The position numbers were made by a program, and so were the translations under genes. Positions 17,493 to 26,055 of a stretch of 64,000 bases of DNA are shown here, piece after piece. Numbering within the stretch: the stretch's first letter is position 1; each line of letters starts with the position of its first letter. The DNA comes from DATAEK01 sp036258055 (GTDB lineage Bacteria; Acidobacteriota; Vicinamibacteria; Vicinamibacterales; 2-12-FULL-66-21), in the NCBI GenBank assembly GCA_036258055.1, contig DATAEK010000390.1, positions 4,341-68,340 on the forward strand, given 5' to 3'. Below the pieces are notes generated by a model, which did not search any database, was not told where the DNA came from, and worked only from the letters and a program-made list of their open reading frames with translations.

Positions 17493-19199
17493 TTACGCGT
17501 CCTCCGCGGTTTCGACGAGCGGACTCGGGCGCCGGATCATGGCGTGCAGCGACGCGCCGGCGGGGACCATCGGGTAGACCGTGTCCTCCTGCTCGACCCG
17601 GAACTCTATGAGCGATGTGCCGCTGTGATTGCGCGCCTGCTCGATCGCGGGCACGACCCCGGCGCGTGTGGACACCGCCGTCGCCGGCAGGCCGAACGCA
17701 TCGGCCAGCTTCACGAAATCAGGGCTGAGCATCGGCGTCGCGGCATAACGGCGTTCGTAGAAGAACTCCTGCCACTGACGGACCATGCCGAGATAGCCGT
17801 TGTTGATGATGGCGATCTTGACGTCGATCTTTTCCTGCACGATGGTCGCGAGCTCGGGCATCGTCATCTGGAATCCGCCGTCGCCGACCACCACCCAGAC
17901 TTCCGCGTCAGGCTGCGCGAACTTGGCGCCGATCGCCGCGGGCAACGCAAAGCCCATCGTCCCCAGACCGCCAGAGGTAATGAGCGTGCGCGGCTCGTCG
18001 TGGTGGTAGTACTGCGCTTCCCACATCTGGTGTTGACCGACATCGGTGACGACGACCGCGCCGCCGCGGGTCGTGCGCCAGAGGTCGTGCACCACGTGGG
18101 CGGCATAGAGGTGCCCGTCATCGGGCAGGTTCTTGATGTCGCGGACAGCGGCATCTCCCTTGAGGCTGTCGACGTAGTCGAGCCATTGCCGGCGATTGCC
18201 TGCTGCCACGACCGGCAGAATTCGCTGGAGGACATCGGCGAGATCGCCCACCAGTCCAACGTCCACGGCGACGTTCTTGCCAATCTCGGCGCGGTCGATG
18301 TCGATGTGGACCTTGCGTGCGTTCGGCGCGTAGGTCTTCAGGTTGCCGGTGACGCGATCGTCGAACCGCATGCCGAAGGCGAGCAGCAGATCCGCTTCCT
18401 GAATCGCCGTGTTCACCCACGCCTCGCCGTGCATCCCCATCATGCCCAGGTTGAGCGGGTGGGATGCGGGGACGCCGCCGATGCCGAGCAGCGTCATCGC
18501 GATCGGAATCTGCGCGTGTTCGGCGAACCGCCGCACGAGGTCCGACGCGTTCGAGAGCAGGATGCCGTGCCCTCCGAGGATCACCGGACGCTCGGCCGCG
18601 TTGATCAAATCGATCGCCCGTGCGACGGCATCGGTGTCGAGCGGACGTTCGGGTCGGGGATGCGGGCGCGGCGCGGCAGCGTCCCAGTCGAACTCGCAGG
18701 TACTCTGCTGAGCGTCCTTCGTGATGTCGACCAGCACCGGGCCCGGACGTCCGGTGGCGGCGATGTGGAACGCCTCACGAATTGCCGGCGCCAGGTCTTC
18801 AGCGCGTCTGACCAGGTAGTTGTGCTTCGTGATCGGCAGCGTGACGCCGGTGATGTCGGTTTCCTGGAAACCGTCTGATCCGAGAAGCCGGCTGCCGACC
18901 TGACCCGTGATGCAGACGATGGGGGAGGAGTCCATCATCGCGGTCGCGATGCCGGTCACCATGTTCGTCGCGCCGGGACCGGACGTCGCGATCGCCACGC
19001 CGACGCGGCCGCTCGCGCGCGCATAGCCGTCCGCCATGTGCGTCGCGCCCTGTTCGTGCCGCACGAGCACGTGACGAATCGGGTAATCGAGCATCGCGTC
19101 GTAGGCCGGCAGGATCGCGCCGCCCGGATACCCGAAGACAGTCGACACGCCCTCGCGCACGAGGCACTCCCAGATGATCTGTGCTCCGGTCTTCTTCAT
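17493..19199 (-). CDS. ilvB: Acetolactate synthase large (catalytic) subunit
   Basis: The protein has 568 residues and is ThDP-dependent. The N-terminal domain opens with GAQIIWECLVREGVSTVFGYPGG and HVLVRHEQGATHMADGYARASG, which includes the ThDP-activating glutamate. The C-terminal ThDP motif reads VVVGDGGFQMTMPELATIVQ with the closing NN (IAIINNGYLGMVRQW). It condenses pyruvate with pyruvate or 2-ketobutyrate. It sits 31 bp after ilvD and abuts ilvN, and lies in the operon controlled by the leader at 20948-21089. Other ThDP enzymes such as IolD in this window differ clearly; the ilvN neighbour settles the call. Confidence 0.97.
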   Translation of the reverse strand: MKKTGAQIIWECLVREGVSTVFGYPGGAILPAYDAMLDYPIRHVLVRHEQGATHMADGYARASGRVGVAIATSGPGATNMVTGIATAMMDSSPIVCITGQVGSRLLGSDGFQETDITGVTLPITKHNYLVRRAEDLAPAIREAFHIAATGRPGPVLVDITKDAQQSTCEFDWDAAAPRPHPRPERPLDTDAVARAIDLINAAERPVILGGHGILLSNASDLVRRFAEHAQIPIAMTLLGIGGVPASHPLNLGMMGMHGEAWVNTAIQEADLLLAFGMRFDDRVTGNLKTYAPNARKVHIDIDRAEIGKNVAVDVGLVGDLADVLQRILPVVAAGNRRQWLDYVDSLKGDAAVRDIKNLPDDGHLYAAHVVHDLWRTTRGGAVVVTDVGQHQMWEAQYYHHDEPRTLITSGGLGTMGFALPAAIGAKFAQPDAEVWVVVGDGGFQMTMPELATIVQEKIDVKIAIINNGYLGMVRQWQEFFYERRYAATPMLSPDFVKLADAFGLPATAVSTRAGVVPAIEQARNHSGTSLIEFRVEQEDTVYPMVPAGASLHAMIRRPSPLVETAEDA

Positions 19200-19230
19200 G
19201 CGTGCCTCATATCTGCCATGCGATTGCTCG

Positions 19231-20913
19231 CTATCCCGTGACCGCGCCCGTCGCCGCCGACGACACGAGCTGCGCGTACTTCGTCATCACGCCGGCCGGC
19301 ACTTTCGACGGCGGCGTCTTCCACTGTGCAAGACGGTTCTTGAATTCGGCGTCCGTCAAATCGGCGCTGAGCGTCCGCGCCTTGACGTCGATGCGCACGA
19401 TGTCGCCGTCGCGCAAGGCGGCGAGGGGTCCACCGCGCGCCGCCTCTGGTGCGACATGTCCGATCATCAGGCCGCGCGTGGCGCCCGAGAACCGTCCGTC
19501 CGTGACCAGTGCGACGGATCCGCCGAGCCCGGCGCCGACGATGGCGGCCGTCACCGCCAGCATTTCCCGCATGCCCGGACCACCCTGCGGCCCTTCGTAG
19601 CGCACGACGACGACGTCACCCGGTTTGATCTGGCGGGCATCGATCGCCGCAAACGCCGCCGTCTCGTCGTCGAAGACGCGCGCCGGGCCGGCGTGTTGTT
19701 CCATGTCGTGGCCAGCGACCTTCACCACGGCGCCTTCCGGTGCGAGGTTTCCGAAGAGGATGACGAGTCCACCCGTCGGCTTGAAGGGCGCTCCGACCGT
19801 CCGCACGACTTCCTGACCGGCTGATTCGGTGGCTTCTCCGGCGTGTTCGCCAATGGTGCGTCCGGTAACGGTGATGGCATCGCCGTGGAGCGCTCCACCC
19901 TCGAGCAGGCGCTTGGCGACGAGCCCGATGCCGCCGGCGTGAAAAAGATCCGTGGCGACGAACCGTCCACCGGGTTTGAGGTCGGCGATGATCGGCACGC
20001 GCGCGCTGATGCGATCGAAGTCGCGGATGTCGAGCGGCACGCCGGCCTCGCGGGCGATCGCGAGCAGATGAAGCACGGCGTTGGTCGAACCGCCGGTGGC
20101 CGCGACGGATGCGATCGCGTTTTCGATGGCGTCGCGCGTGATGATCTGACGCGGGCGGAGCTGGCGCCGAATCAAATCCACGGCGAGAGCCCCGGCCTCG
20201 CGTCCGATCTGCGACTTGCCCGAATCGACCGCCGGCACGCTGCCGCTGCCGAGCGGGGCGATGCCAAGGAACTCGCAGACCGTCGCCATCGTGTTGGCGG
20301 TGAACTGCCCGCCGCACGCGCCGGCACCGGGGCAGGCCTGACGCTCGATCGCGTCGAGATCCGCATCGCTCATCCGGCCGGCCGAGTGGGCGCCGATCGC
20401 CTCGTAGACGTCCTGAATCGTCACGTCCTTGCCGTTCCAGCGTCCCGGTGCGATCGATCCGCCATAGAGGATCAGGCCCGGCACATCGAGCCGGGCGAGC
20501 GCCATGACGCCCGCCGGAATCGTCTTGTCGCAGCCGACCAGGACGACGAGGGCGTCAAACAGGTTGCCGCGCGCGACGAGCTCGATCGAGTCGGCGATCA
20601 CCTCGCGGCTGATGAGCGAGGCGCGCATGCCCTCGCATCCCATCGTGATGCCGTCGGAGATGGAAACGGTGTTGAACTCGAGCGGCGTGCCACCGGCGGC
20701 TCGGACGCCCTCTTTGACGTGGGCGGCGAGCTCGCGCAGGTGGTAGTTGCACGGCCCGATCTCGATCCACGTGTTGGCCACGCCGACGAGCGGCCGTCCG
20801 AGATCGTCGTCGGTCAGGCCGGTGGCGCGCAGCATCGCGCGCGCGCCCGCCCGCGTCGGGCCGTCGGTCAGGGCGCTGCTGCGCCATTTCAACGGATTCG
20901 AGGAACCGGACAT
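19231..20913 (-). CDS. ilvD: Dihydroxy-acid dehydratase
   Basis: The protein has 560 residues from ATG 20913, which has GGAGGCTC immediately upstream; the frame is open further upstream but only through the leader. Fe-S cluster cysteines are seen in GPCNYHL, VGCDKTIPAG and CPGAGACGGQFTANTM. Substrate/Mg residues lie in TGGSTNAVLHLLAIA and GGPGMREML, and the C-terminal GRFSGATRGLMIGHVAPEA is typical. It dehydrates the dihydroxy acids to the keto acids before transamination. It is the first gene of the five-gene ilv operon and directly follows an apparent attenuator. Confidence 0.97.
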   Translation of the reverse strand: MSGSSNPLKWRSSALTDGPTRAGARAMLRATGLTDDDLGRPLVGVANTWIEIGPCNYHLRELAAHVKEGVRAAGGTPLEFNTVSISDGITMGCEGMRASLISREVIADSIELVARGNLFDALVVLVGCDKTIPAGVMALARLDVPGLILYGGSIAPGRWNGKDVTIQDVYEAIGAHSAGRMSDADLDAIERQACPGAGACGGQFTANTMATVCEFLGIAPLGSGSVPAVDSGKSQIGREAGALAVDLIRRQLRPRQIITRDAIENAIASVAATGGSTNAVLHLLAIAREAGVPLDIRDFDRISARVPIIADLKPGGRFVATDLFHAGGIGLVAKRLLEGGALHGDAITVTGRTIGEHAGEATESAGQEVVRTVGAPFKPTGGLVILFGNLAPEGAVVKVAGHDMEQHAGPARVFDDETAAFAAIDARQIKPGDVVVVRYEGPQGGPGMREMLAVTAAIVGAGLGGSVALVTDGRFSGATRGLMIGHVAPEAARGGPLAALRDGDIVRIDVKARTLSADLTDAEFKNRLAQWKTPPSKVPAGVMTKYAQLVSSAATGAVTG

Positions 20914-20947
20914 GAGCCTCCAGGGCTGAAACATCCCCTGAAACTGC

Positions 20948-20980
20948 AAAAGGCCGTCCCCGTTGTGGGTGACGGCCTTT
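20948..20980 (-). terminator. Rho-independent terminator of the ilv attenuator
   Basis: Minus strand: AAAGGCCGTC-A-CCC, loop ACAAC, then GGG-GACGGCCTTT, followed by one more T. The 13-bp stem carries one bulged A and ends in a T run. It lies 35 bp before the ilvD start codon and about 275 bp downstream of argG. Its 5' arm (20977-20967) can instead pair with 21011-21000, so it is better explained as an attenuator than as the argG terminator. Confidence 0.75.
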
Positions 20981-21005
20981 CTGAGCTACCCGCTGACGTG
21001 GCCGA

Positions 21006-21089
21006 TCACCCGGTTCGCTGCGCTCGGCGGATGACGCCGAGCCCGCTAACGCCGACGAGAACGATCGACTGAATCGGCCGTACGGTCAC
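21006..21089 (-). CDS. Predicted ilv leader peptide (attenuator control peptide)
   Basis: A 27-residue ORF with GTG start and TGA stop. Residues 2-19 include ten Ile/Val/Leu residues, with the core SIVLVGVSGLGVI; the control codons are ATC GTT CTC GTC, then GTT, CTC, GTC and ATC. The start has only a weak GGA upstream, and an AT-rich stretch (about 21113-21150) precedes it as a possible promoter region. The product itself is expected to have no function beyond ribosome-mediated sensing of charged Ile/Val/Leu tRNAs. It overlaps the pause hairpin and the antiterminator strand of the leader. Confidence 0.7.
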   Translation of the reverse strand: MTVRPIQSIVLVGVSGLGVIRRAQRTG

Positions 21090-21254
21090 GGATCCAGTCT
21101 GCCCGAGCCGGCTGAATAAGTAAAATGAATTATTTGACGGAAACGATAAGGACCGGTTATTTCAGAAGTGTACGTGCCGAGCCGTTGTCGTCATCCGCTT
21201 TGTGCGCGCCAGGGGCGATGAACGGAAGTAGGCCTTCAATCCTTGGCCGGTCGG

Positions 21255-22610
21255 CTACTCATCAGATTCGCCCCCCGGCTCGGATGACTCCACCACGTGC
21301 GGAAGCGCCGTGCCGGTCCACGGGGCGAGGACCCCGGCCTTGACGTAGGTGAACAGCTTGTCCCGGGTGTCCACGATGTCCAGATTGCGCATCGTCAGCT
21401 GACCGATGCGATCCTGGGGGCTGAACATCGATTCGCCCTTTTCCATCGTGAGCCGCTCCGGCTTGTAGGTGAGGTTGGGTGACGTCGTGTCGAGGATCGA
21501 GTAGTCGTTGCCGCGGCGCAGCTCCAGCGTGACCTCGCCCGTGATCGCCCGCGCGACCCACCGTTGCGCCGTCTCGCGCAGCATCATTGCCTGCGGATCG
21601 AACCACCGCCCCTGATAGAGCAGCCGGCCGAGACGCCGGCCGTTGTCCCGGTACTGTTCGATCGTGTCCTCGTTGTGGATGCCGGTGATCAGCCGCTCGT
21701 AGGCGATGAAGAGGAGCGCCATCCCCGGCGCCTCGTAGATGCCGCGGCTCTTCGCTTCGATGATGCGGTTCTCGATCTGGTCGCTCATCCCCAGGCCATG
21801 CCGCCCGCCGATCGCGTTGGCCTCGAGGATCAGCTTGACCGGATTCTTGAAGGTGATGCCGTTCAAGGCAACCGGTTGCCCCTCCTCGTAGCGAACCGAG
21901 ACCTCTTCGCCCTTGATCGCGACGTCATCCCGCCAGAAGGGGACGCCCATGATCGGCTCGACGATCCGGATGCCGGTGTTCAGCCGTTCGAGATCCTTGG
22001 CCTCGTGGGTGGCGCCGAGGATGTTGGAATCGGTCGAGTACGCCTTCTCGGCAGACATGCGATAAGCGAAACCCGCGCGCTGCATGTACTCGGACATCTC
22101 GGCGCGGCCGCCGAGCTCGTCGATGAACTGCTGATCGAGCCAGGGCTTGTAGATGCGGAGGTTGGGATTGGCGAGCAGGCCGTAACGGTAGAAGCGTTCG
22201 ATGTCATTGCCCTTGAACGTGCTTCCGTCACCCCAGATGTTCACGTTGTCGAGCCGCATGGCCCCGACGAGCATCGTGCCGGTGACCGCGCGGCCGATGG
22301 GCGTCGTGTTGAAGTACTGGACCCCCGCGGTCGAGATGTGAAACGCCCCGCACTGCAGGACGGCGAGCCCTTCGGTGACGAGCTGGGCGCGGCAGTCGAT
22401 CAGGCGCGCTTCCTCGGCGCCGTACTGCAGCGCGCGACGTGGAATGTCTTCGTAGTCCGGCTCGTCGGGCTGACCGAGGTTCGCCGTGTATGCGTAGGGA
22501 ATCGCACCCTTGCTACGCATCCAGTGCAGGGCGGCGCTGGTATCGAGCCCGCCCGAGAACGCGATGCCAACCTTTTCGCCGGCGGGGAGCTGCTGGAGAA
22601 TATTTGCCAT
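21255..22610 (-). CDS. argG: Argininosuccinate synthase
   Basis: The protein has 451 residues from ATG 22610, the long E. coli-like type. The PP-loop is seen in KVGIAFSGGLDTSAALHWM, then PDEPDYEDIPRRALQYGAEEARLIDCR, GNDIERFYRYG, GIRIVEPIMGVPFWRDD and GRHGLGMSDQIENRIIEAKSRG. It ligates citrulline and aspartate with ATP to make argininosuccinate. An upstream open stretch in the same frame comes from repeats and the neighbouring gene's shadow, and homology begins at MANILQQL. It stands about 165 bp before the ilv leader peptide on the same strand. No other arg gene is in the window. Confidence 0.96.
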   Translation of the reverse strand: MANILQQLPAGEKVGIAFSGGLDTSAALHWMRSKGAIPYAYTANLGQPDEPDYEDIPRRALQYGAEEARLIDCRAQLVTEGLAVLQCGAFHISTAGVQYFNTTPIGRAVTGTMLVGAMRLDNVNIWGDGSTFKGNDIERFYRYGLLANPNLRIYKPWLDQQFIDELGGRAEMSEYMQRAGFAYRMSAEKAYSTDSNILGATHEAKDLERLNTGIRIVEPIMGVPFWRDDVAIKGEEVSVRYEEGQPVALNGITFKNPVKLILEANAIGGRHGLGMSDQIENRIIEAKSRGIYEAPGMALLFIAYERLITGIHNEDTIEQYRDNGRRLGRLLYQGRWFDPQAMMLRETAQRWVARAITGEVTLELRRGNDYSILDTTSPNLTYKPERLTMEKGESMFSPQDRIGQLTMRNLDIVDTRDKLFTYVKAGVLAPWTGTALPHVVESSEPGGESDE

Positions 22611-22665
22611 TCGTTCCAACTTTAGATCAGTGTTTTGACGGCTGACGGCTGTCCACAGTGACGTG

Positions 22666-22685
22666 GTGTCCGGCTTTAGCCGGAC
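22666..22685. repeat. REP-like palindrome, copy 2
   Basis: GTGTCCGGCTTTAGCCGGAC, the same element as at 13393 and 27822 with T at the centre. It lies between argG and the GarR-type gene, both on the minus strand. Confidence 0.85.
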
Positions 22686-22708
22686 CTTGACGCGGACCGC
22701 GGACCGCC

Positions 22709-22737
22709 GACAGCGGACAGCGGACAGCGGACAGCGG
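22709..22737. repeat. Heptamer tandem repeat (ACAGCGG)
   Basis: Four consecutive 7-base units CAGCGGA/ACAGCGG, preceded by degenerate GCGGACC units from about 22691. Related single or degenerate units occur near 13446-13460 and 36306-36345. It directly follows the REP-like palindrome. Confidence 0.8.
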
Positions 22738-22744
22738 TCAAGAT

Positions 22745-23638
22745 TCAATCCTTCGGCAGCCCCGCCATCTCGAAGAGCACCGTTGCCAGCGCCGCGTAGT
22801 CGTCGTCGCCGCGCCCTGCCGCGATGAGCGCGGTGACGAGCTGCTGGATGACGCTCGATGCTGGCGCCGGCACCTCGAACTGCGCCAGGGTCTCGCTGAC
22901 GATCCGCATGTCCTTCGCGTAGAGGCGCGCCCGGAACCCGGGTTTGTAGTTGCCCTGCAGCATCCGTTCGCCGTGCACTTCGAGCACGCGGCTCGCCGCG
23001 AAGCCGCCGAGCAGCGCCTCGCGCACGCGGGCTGGATCGACCTTGGCCTTGCGCGCGAGCGCGAACGCCTCGCTGACCGCTGCGAGCGCGCCGCCGATGA
23101 CCATCTGGTTGCATACTTTGCAAATCTGGCCGGCACCGGAGTCGCCGATACGAATCACCTTGTCGGGGTTGCCCATGGCGTCCAGGATTGGTTTGACGGT
23201 GGCGAACGCGTCCGCATCGCCGCCAACCATGATCGACAGCGATCCGTTGATGGCGCCGATCTCGCCGCCGCTGACCGGTGCATCGAGCATCGTGGCGCCG
23301 AGCGTCCTGGCGCGGTCTGCCAGACGTCGTGCGACGCCTGGGGCGATGGTGCTGGTGTCGACCACGATCGTTCCCGGCTGCAGAGCGCTGAACACGCCGT
23401 CAGCCCCTTCGAGCACGATCTCGACGTCCGGGGAATCCGGGACCATCGTGATAATCCGCCGCGCGTGCCTCGCGACATCAGCCGGCGACGTCGCACGCTG
23501 CGCTCCGGCGGCAACGAGCTCGTCGACGGGGCCCTGACTGCGGCTGTGCACGACGAGGGAGTGACCCTTTGCGAGAAGATTGCGCGCCATGGGTTTGCCC
23601 ATGACACCAAGACCGATGAAGCCGACCGTCTCAGACAT
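22745..23638 (-). CDS. Beta-hydroxyacid dehydrogenase, GarR/tartronate-semialdehyde reductase type
   Basis: The protein has 297 residues. The NAD(P) motif VGFIGLGVMGKPMARNLLAKGH starts the protein; DAPVSGGEIGAINGSLSIMVGG and GAGQICKVCNQMVIGG (substrate loop and catalytic Lys) follow, then FRARLYAKDMRI. Family members reduce tartronate semialdehyde or oxidise 3-hydroxyisobutyrate; the closest motif fit is 2-hydroxy-3-oxopropionate reductase (GarR/GlxR). It is cytoplasmic. It is a single gene between argG and a divergent beta-lactamase whose possible start codons overlap or nearly overlap it. A second, more distant member lies at 31721. Confidence 0.9.
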   Translation of the reverse strand: MSETVGFIGLGVMGKPMARNLLAKGHSLVVHSRSQGPVDELVAAGAQRATSPADVARHARRIITMVPDSPDVEIVLEGADGVFSALQPGTIVVDTSTIAPGVARRLADRARTLGATMLDAPVSGGEIGAINGSLSIMVGGDADAFATVKPILDAMGNPDKVIRIGDSGAGQICKVCNQMVIGGALAAVSEAFALARKAKVDPARVREALLGGFAASRVLEVHGERMLQGNYKPGFRARLYAKDMRIVSETLAQFEVPAPASSVIQQLVTALIAAGRGDDDYAALATVLFEMAGLPKD

Positions 23639-23726
23639 GGCGAGTCAGTATACGCGCGCCGTGTGGCATCCGCCTGAGCTCGCGGCAGCCGTGGTGCGGT
23701 CGAACGCCAATGCTATCCTGGACCGC

Positions 23727-24563
23727 TTGCGCCGCTGCCTGTTGCCGATCATCGTCGGGGTCGCCTTCGTCGTGCACGCGCAGGAGCCGGCGCCGCAAAC
23801 CGCTTCCCCTCAGCGTGGTTCGGCAGTCAGCGAATGTTTCATGTTTGCGCGGCTCGATGGCAGCGATCTGTTGGCGTCCAATCCGCGCGAATGCGATTAC
23901 GCGACGGCGCCGGCCTCCACGTTCAAGATCCCGCACGCGCTCATCGCGCTCGAGACCGGCGTCATCGACGAGCGCACGGTCGTGCGGTGGGACGGAACCG
24001 CCTACGAGTTCGAGAGCTGGCGTCGAGACCACACGCTCGAATCCGCCATCCGATCGTCCGTGTACCCGTTCTTCCGCCGGACCGCGGCGCTCATCGGCGC
24101 CGAACGGATGCATCGGATGCTGAAGACGCTTCAGTACGGCGCTGATACGTTCGAGGGGGACGTCCGGGAGTTCTGGACCAACGGCGACCTCGTCGTGACG
24201 CCACGTGAACAGCTCTCGTTCCTCCGCCGAATGTTCAGCGGCGCGCTGCCGATCGCAGCACGGCACGTCCAGACCGTCAGCAGCGACCTGGTCATGCCGC
24301 CGTTACAGATTTCGAATGCGTCCGGACTTCATGTGTTTCTGCTGCGCTGGCCTTCGGGCACGATCGTGCGGGCCAAGACGGGCAACACGACCGTTGCCGG
24401 CGAGCGGGTGAGCTGGCTGGTCGGGTCGCTCGAGTCCGTGAAAGGCGCGTTCGTGTTCGTCGGCCGGGTGCGCGCACGGTCGGCAATGACCGGCACCGCG
24501 GGCGCCGACTTGGCACTGCGGGAGTTGAATCGGCAAGTGAAGAGAGTGTTCGACGGTCAATGA
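23727..24563 (+). CDS. Class D beta-lactamase (OXA-like serine hydrolase)
   Basis: About 278 residues from TTG 23727, chosen because a signal peptide (RRCLLPIIVGVAFVVHA) begins there; an in-frame ATG at 23637 is the alternative. Motifs match class D: PASTFKIPHAL (serine and carbamylated lysine of STFK, about 64-67), SSV (110-112), YGA where YGN is usual (137-139), then the FW-x-x-G-x-L...EQLSFL block (W150), and AKTGNT (217-219). The family hydrolyses penicillins by an acyl-serine route in the periplasm. The change in the third motif may alter activity. A BlaR-type sensor is unlikely because no membrane domain follows. Confidence 0.88.
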   Translation: MRRCLLPIIVGVAFVVHAQEPAPQTASPQRGSAVSECFMFARLDGSDLLASNPRECDYATAPASTFKIPHALIALETGVIDERTVVRWDGTAYEFESWRRDHTLESAIRSSVYPFFRRTAALIGAERMHRMLKTLQYGADTFEGDVREFWTNGDLVVTPREQLSFLRRMFSGALPIAARHVQTVSSDLVMPPLQISNASGLHVFLLRWPSGTIVRAKTGNTTVAGERVSWLVGSLESVKGAFVFVGRVRARSAMTGTAGADLALRELNRQVKRVFDGQ

Positions 24564-24572
24564 GGAGGCTCG

Positions 24573-25073
24573 ATGCCTACGCATCCGGACATCGCGCAGC
24601 TGCTCGCCATCCTCGATCGCGCCTACAACCGCCGGTCCTGGCACGGCACGAACCTGCGCGGATCAATCCGCGGGCTGACGCCGGCCCAGGCGCTGTGGCG
24701 TCCGGCGCCGGCACGTCACAACATCCACGAGGTCGTCGTGCATGCCGCGTACTGGAAGTACGCGGTCTGCCGGCGCTTGACCGGAGAGAAGCGTGGTGCG
24801 TTTCCACTCAAGGGGTCTAACTGGTTTCCCCGTGAGGGTGATCCCGACGACACCGCCTGGCAGGCTGACGTCGCCCTGCTGGAGCGCACGCACAAGGCGC
24901 TCAGGGACGCCATTGCTCTGATGCGAGCGAACGATCTCCGCCGCACGTCGCCGGGCTCGAAGGTGTCCAACTTCGAGCTGATCTCCGGCATTGCCGCGCA
25001 CGACCTGTATCACGCCGGTCAGATCCAACTCCTCAAACGGCTCCGTGCCGAGCCGTCACGTATGGTCAGTTGA
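24573..25073 (+). CDS. DinB-superfamily protein
   Basis: The protein has 166 residues and is a four-helix DinB/YfiT-like protein. The metal-binding His positions are visible in HNIHEVVVHAAYWKYAV and IAAHDLYHAGQIQLLK. The RNRRSWHG...LTPAQALWRPAP opening is typical. Members are thiol transferases or unknown metal proteins of the cytoplasm; no substrate can be assigned. ATG 24573 has GAGG upstream. The stop codon overlaps the start of the EamA transporter gene. Confidence 0.85.
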   Translation: MPTHPDIAQLLAILDRAYNRRSWHGTNLRGSIRGLTPAQALWRPAPARHNIHEVVVHAAYWKYAVCRRLTGEKRGAFPLKGSNWFPREGDPDDTAWQADVALLERTHKALRDAIALMRANDLRRTSPGSKVSNFELISGIAAHDLYHAGQIQLLKRLRAEPSRMVS

Positions 25074-26044
25074 CCGCTTCGGGGCATCACGCATCCGGTC
25101 GCGGCAGCTTGCGGGCCTACGGCGCCCTCGTCGTTGCCGTCCTCGGCATCACGTGGTCGGCGATCTTCGTCCGTTGGGCCGGCGTTCCAGGGCCCGCGTC
25201 GGCCTTTTATCGCGTGTTCATCGCCGCGCTGGTCCTCTGGCCGTGGCGAGCGGTCAGAGCCCTGAACGCACGAAGCGACGATGAGCCTCGAGCGCGTCAG
25301 GATCCCCGGGCAATCTGGCTGGCGCTCGCCGGCGGTGCGTTCTTCGGCCTCGATCTCGCGCTCTACAACACCGCCGTGCTCATGACCACCGCATCCACCG
25401 CGACGCTTCTTGGCAACAACGCGCCGATCTTCGTCGGGATTGGATCCTGGTTGTTCTTCGGCCGCCGGCCCGCGCGACGCTTCTGGGTAGGCCTCGGGCT
25501 CGCCCTGCTCGGGGGCGCGCTCGTTGTCGTCACGGCCATCGCAGGCGAGGGAGCCGGGAACGTCCGCGGGGACCTTCTTGCCCTCAGTGCGTCGACGTTC
25601 TTTGCAGCCTACATGCTGACCACCGAGCGGGTGCGCGCCGGAATGGACACGCTGACGTTCAGCTCGATCTCGGCGGCCGGCACGGTCGCGACGCTGCTGG
25701 TGACGTGTCTGGTATTCGGATCGGCGTTGTCCGGTTACTCACCTCGTGCCTGGGCCGCGCTGCTCGGCCTCGGGCTGATCTCACAGTTGACCGCGTACTT
25801 TGCGCTCGCCTACGCACTGGGCCACCTGCCGGCGACGATCACTTCAGTGGGTCTCCTGGCGCAGGTTCCGTTGACCGCGTCACTCGCGGTGCCGCTCCTC
25901 GGGGAAAGACTTACGGGCGCACAAATGGTTGGAGGGCTGCTGGTCCTGGCGGGCATCTATGTCGTCAACCAGCCCTCGACCTCTCTACAGGATCAAGAGA
26001 TCAGGAGAACGATGAATGCTCCTGATCTCCGGGTCTCCTGTTAA
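25070..26044 (+). CDS. EamA/DMT-family membrane exporter
   Basis: The protein has 324 residues with about ten transmembrane helices in two EamA repeats (LVVAVLGITWSAIFVRWAG...YRVFIAALVLWPW and NVRGDLLALSASTFFAAYMLTTERVR...YVVNQ). The family exports small metabolites such as amino acids or their derivatives; the substrate is not predictable. The chosen TTG start overlaps the DinB stop codon by 4 bases; a second in-frame TTG lies about 13 codons later. The last dozen residues (after NQPSTS) look non-conserved. Confidence 0.85.
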   Translation: MTASGHHASGRGSLRAYGALVVAVLGITWSAIFVRWAGVPGPASAFYRVFIAALVLWPWRAVRALNARSDDEPRARQDPRAIWLALAGGAFFGLDLALYNTAVLMTTASTATLLGNNAPIFVGIGSWLFFGRRPARRFWVGLGLALLGGALVVVTAIAGEGAGNVRGDLLALSASTFFAAYMLTTERVRAGMDTLTFSSISAAGTVATLLVTCLVFGSALSGYSPRAWAALLGLGLISQLTAYFALAYALGHLPATITSVGLLAQVPLTASLAVPLLGERLTGAQMVGGLLVLAGIYVVNQPSTSLQDQEIRRTMNAPDLRVSC

Positions 26045-26055
26045 CATTCGGTCGC

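Larger units (their letters stand above)
20948..21089 (-). promoter_or_regulatory. ilv operon attenuator (leader RNA)
   Basis: The leader holds, in transcript order, the Ile/Val/Leu-rich leader ORF, a perfect 8-bp pause hairpin GCTCGGCG/CGCCGAGC with loop TCATC (21042-21022), an antiterminator strand GGGTGATCGGCC (21011-21000), and the terminator (20980-20948). The antiterminator strand pairs with GGCCGTCACCC (20977-20967) over 11 bp with one bulged base. The leader stop codon lies inside the antiterminator strand. A ribosome that finishes the peptide would mask it and permit termination; one stalled at Ile/Val/Leu codons would leave it free and allow ilv expression (inference from established attenuation logic). 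Confidence 0.75.

Noticed and set aside
20948..20980. Simple terminator of argG
   Set aside because: It is about 275 bp past argG, beyond a leader ORF rich in Ile/Val/Leu, and its arm can pair with an antiterminator that overlaps the leader stop. Attenuation explains it better.
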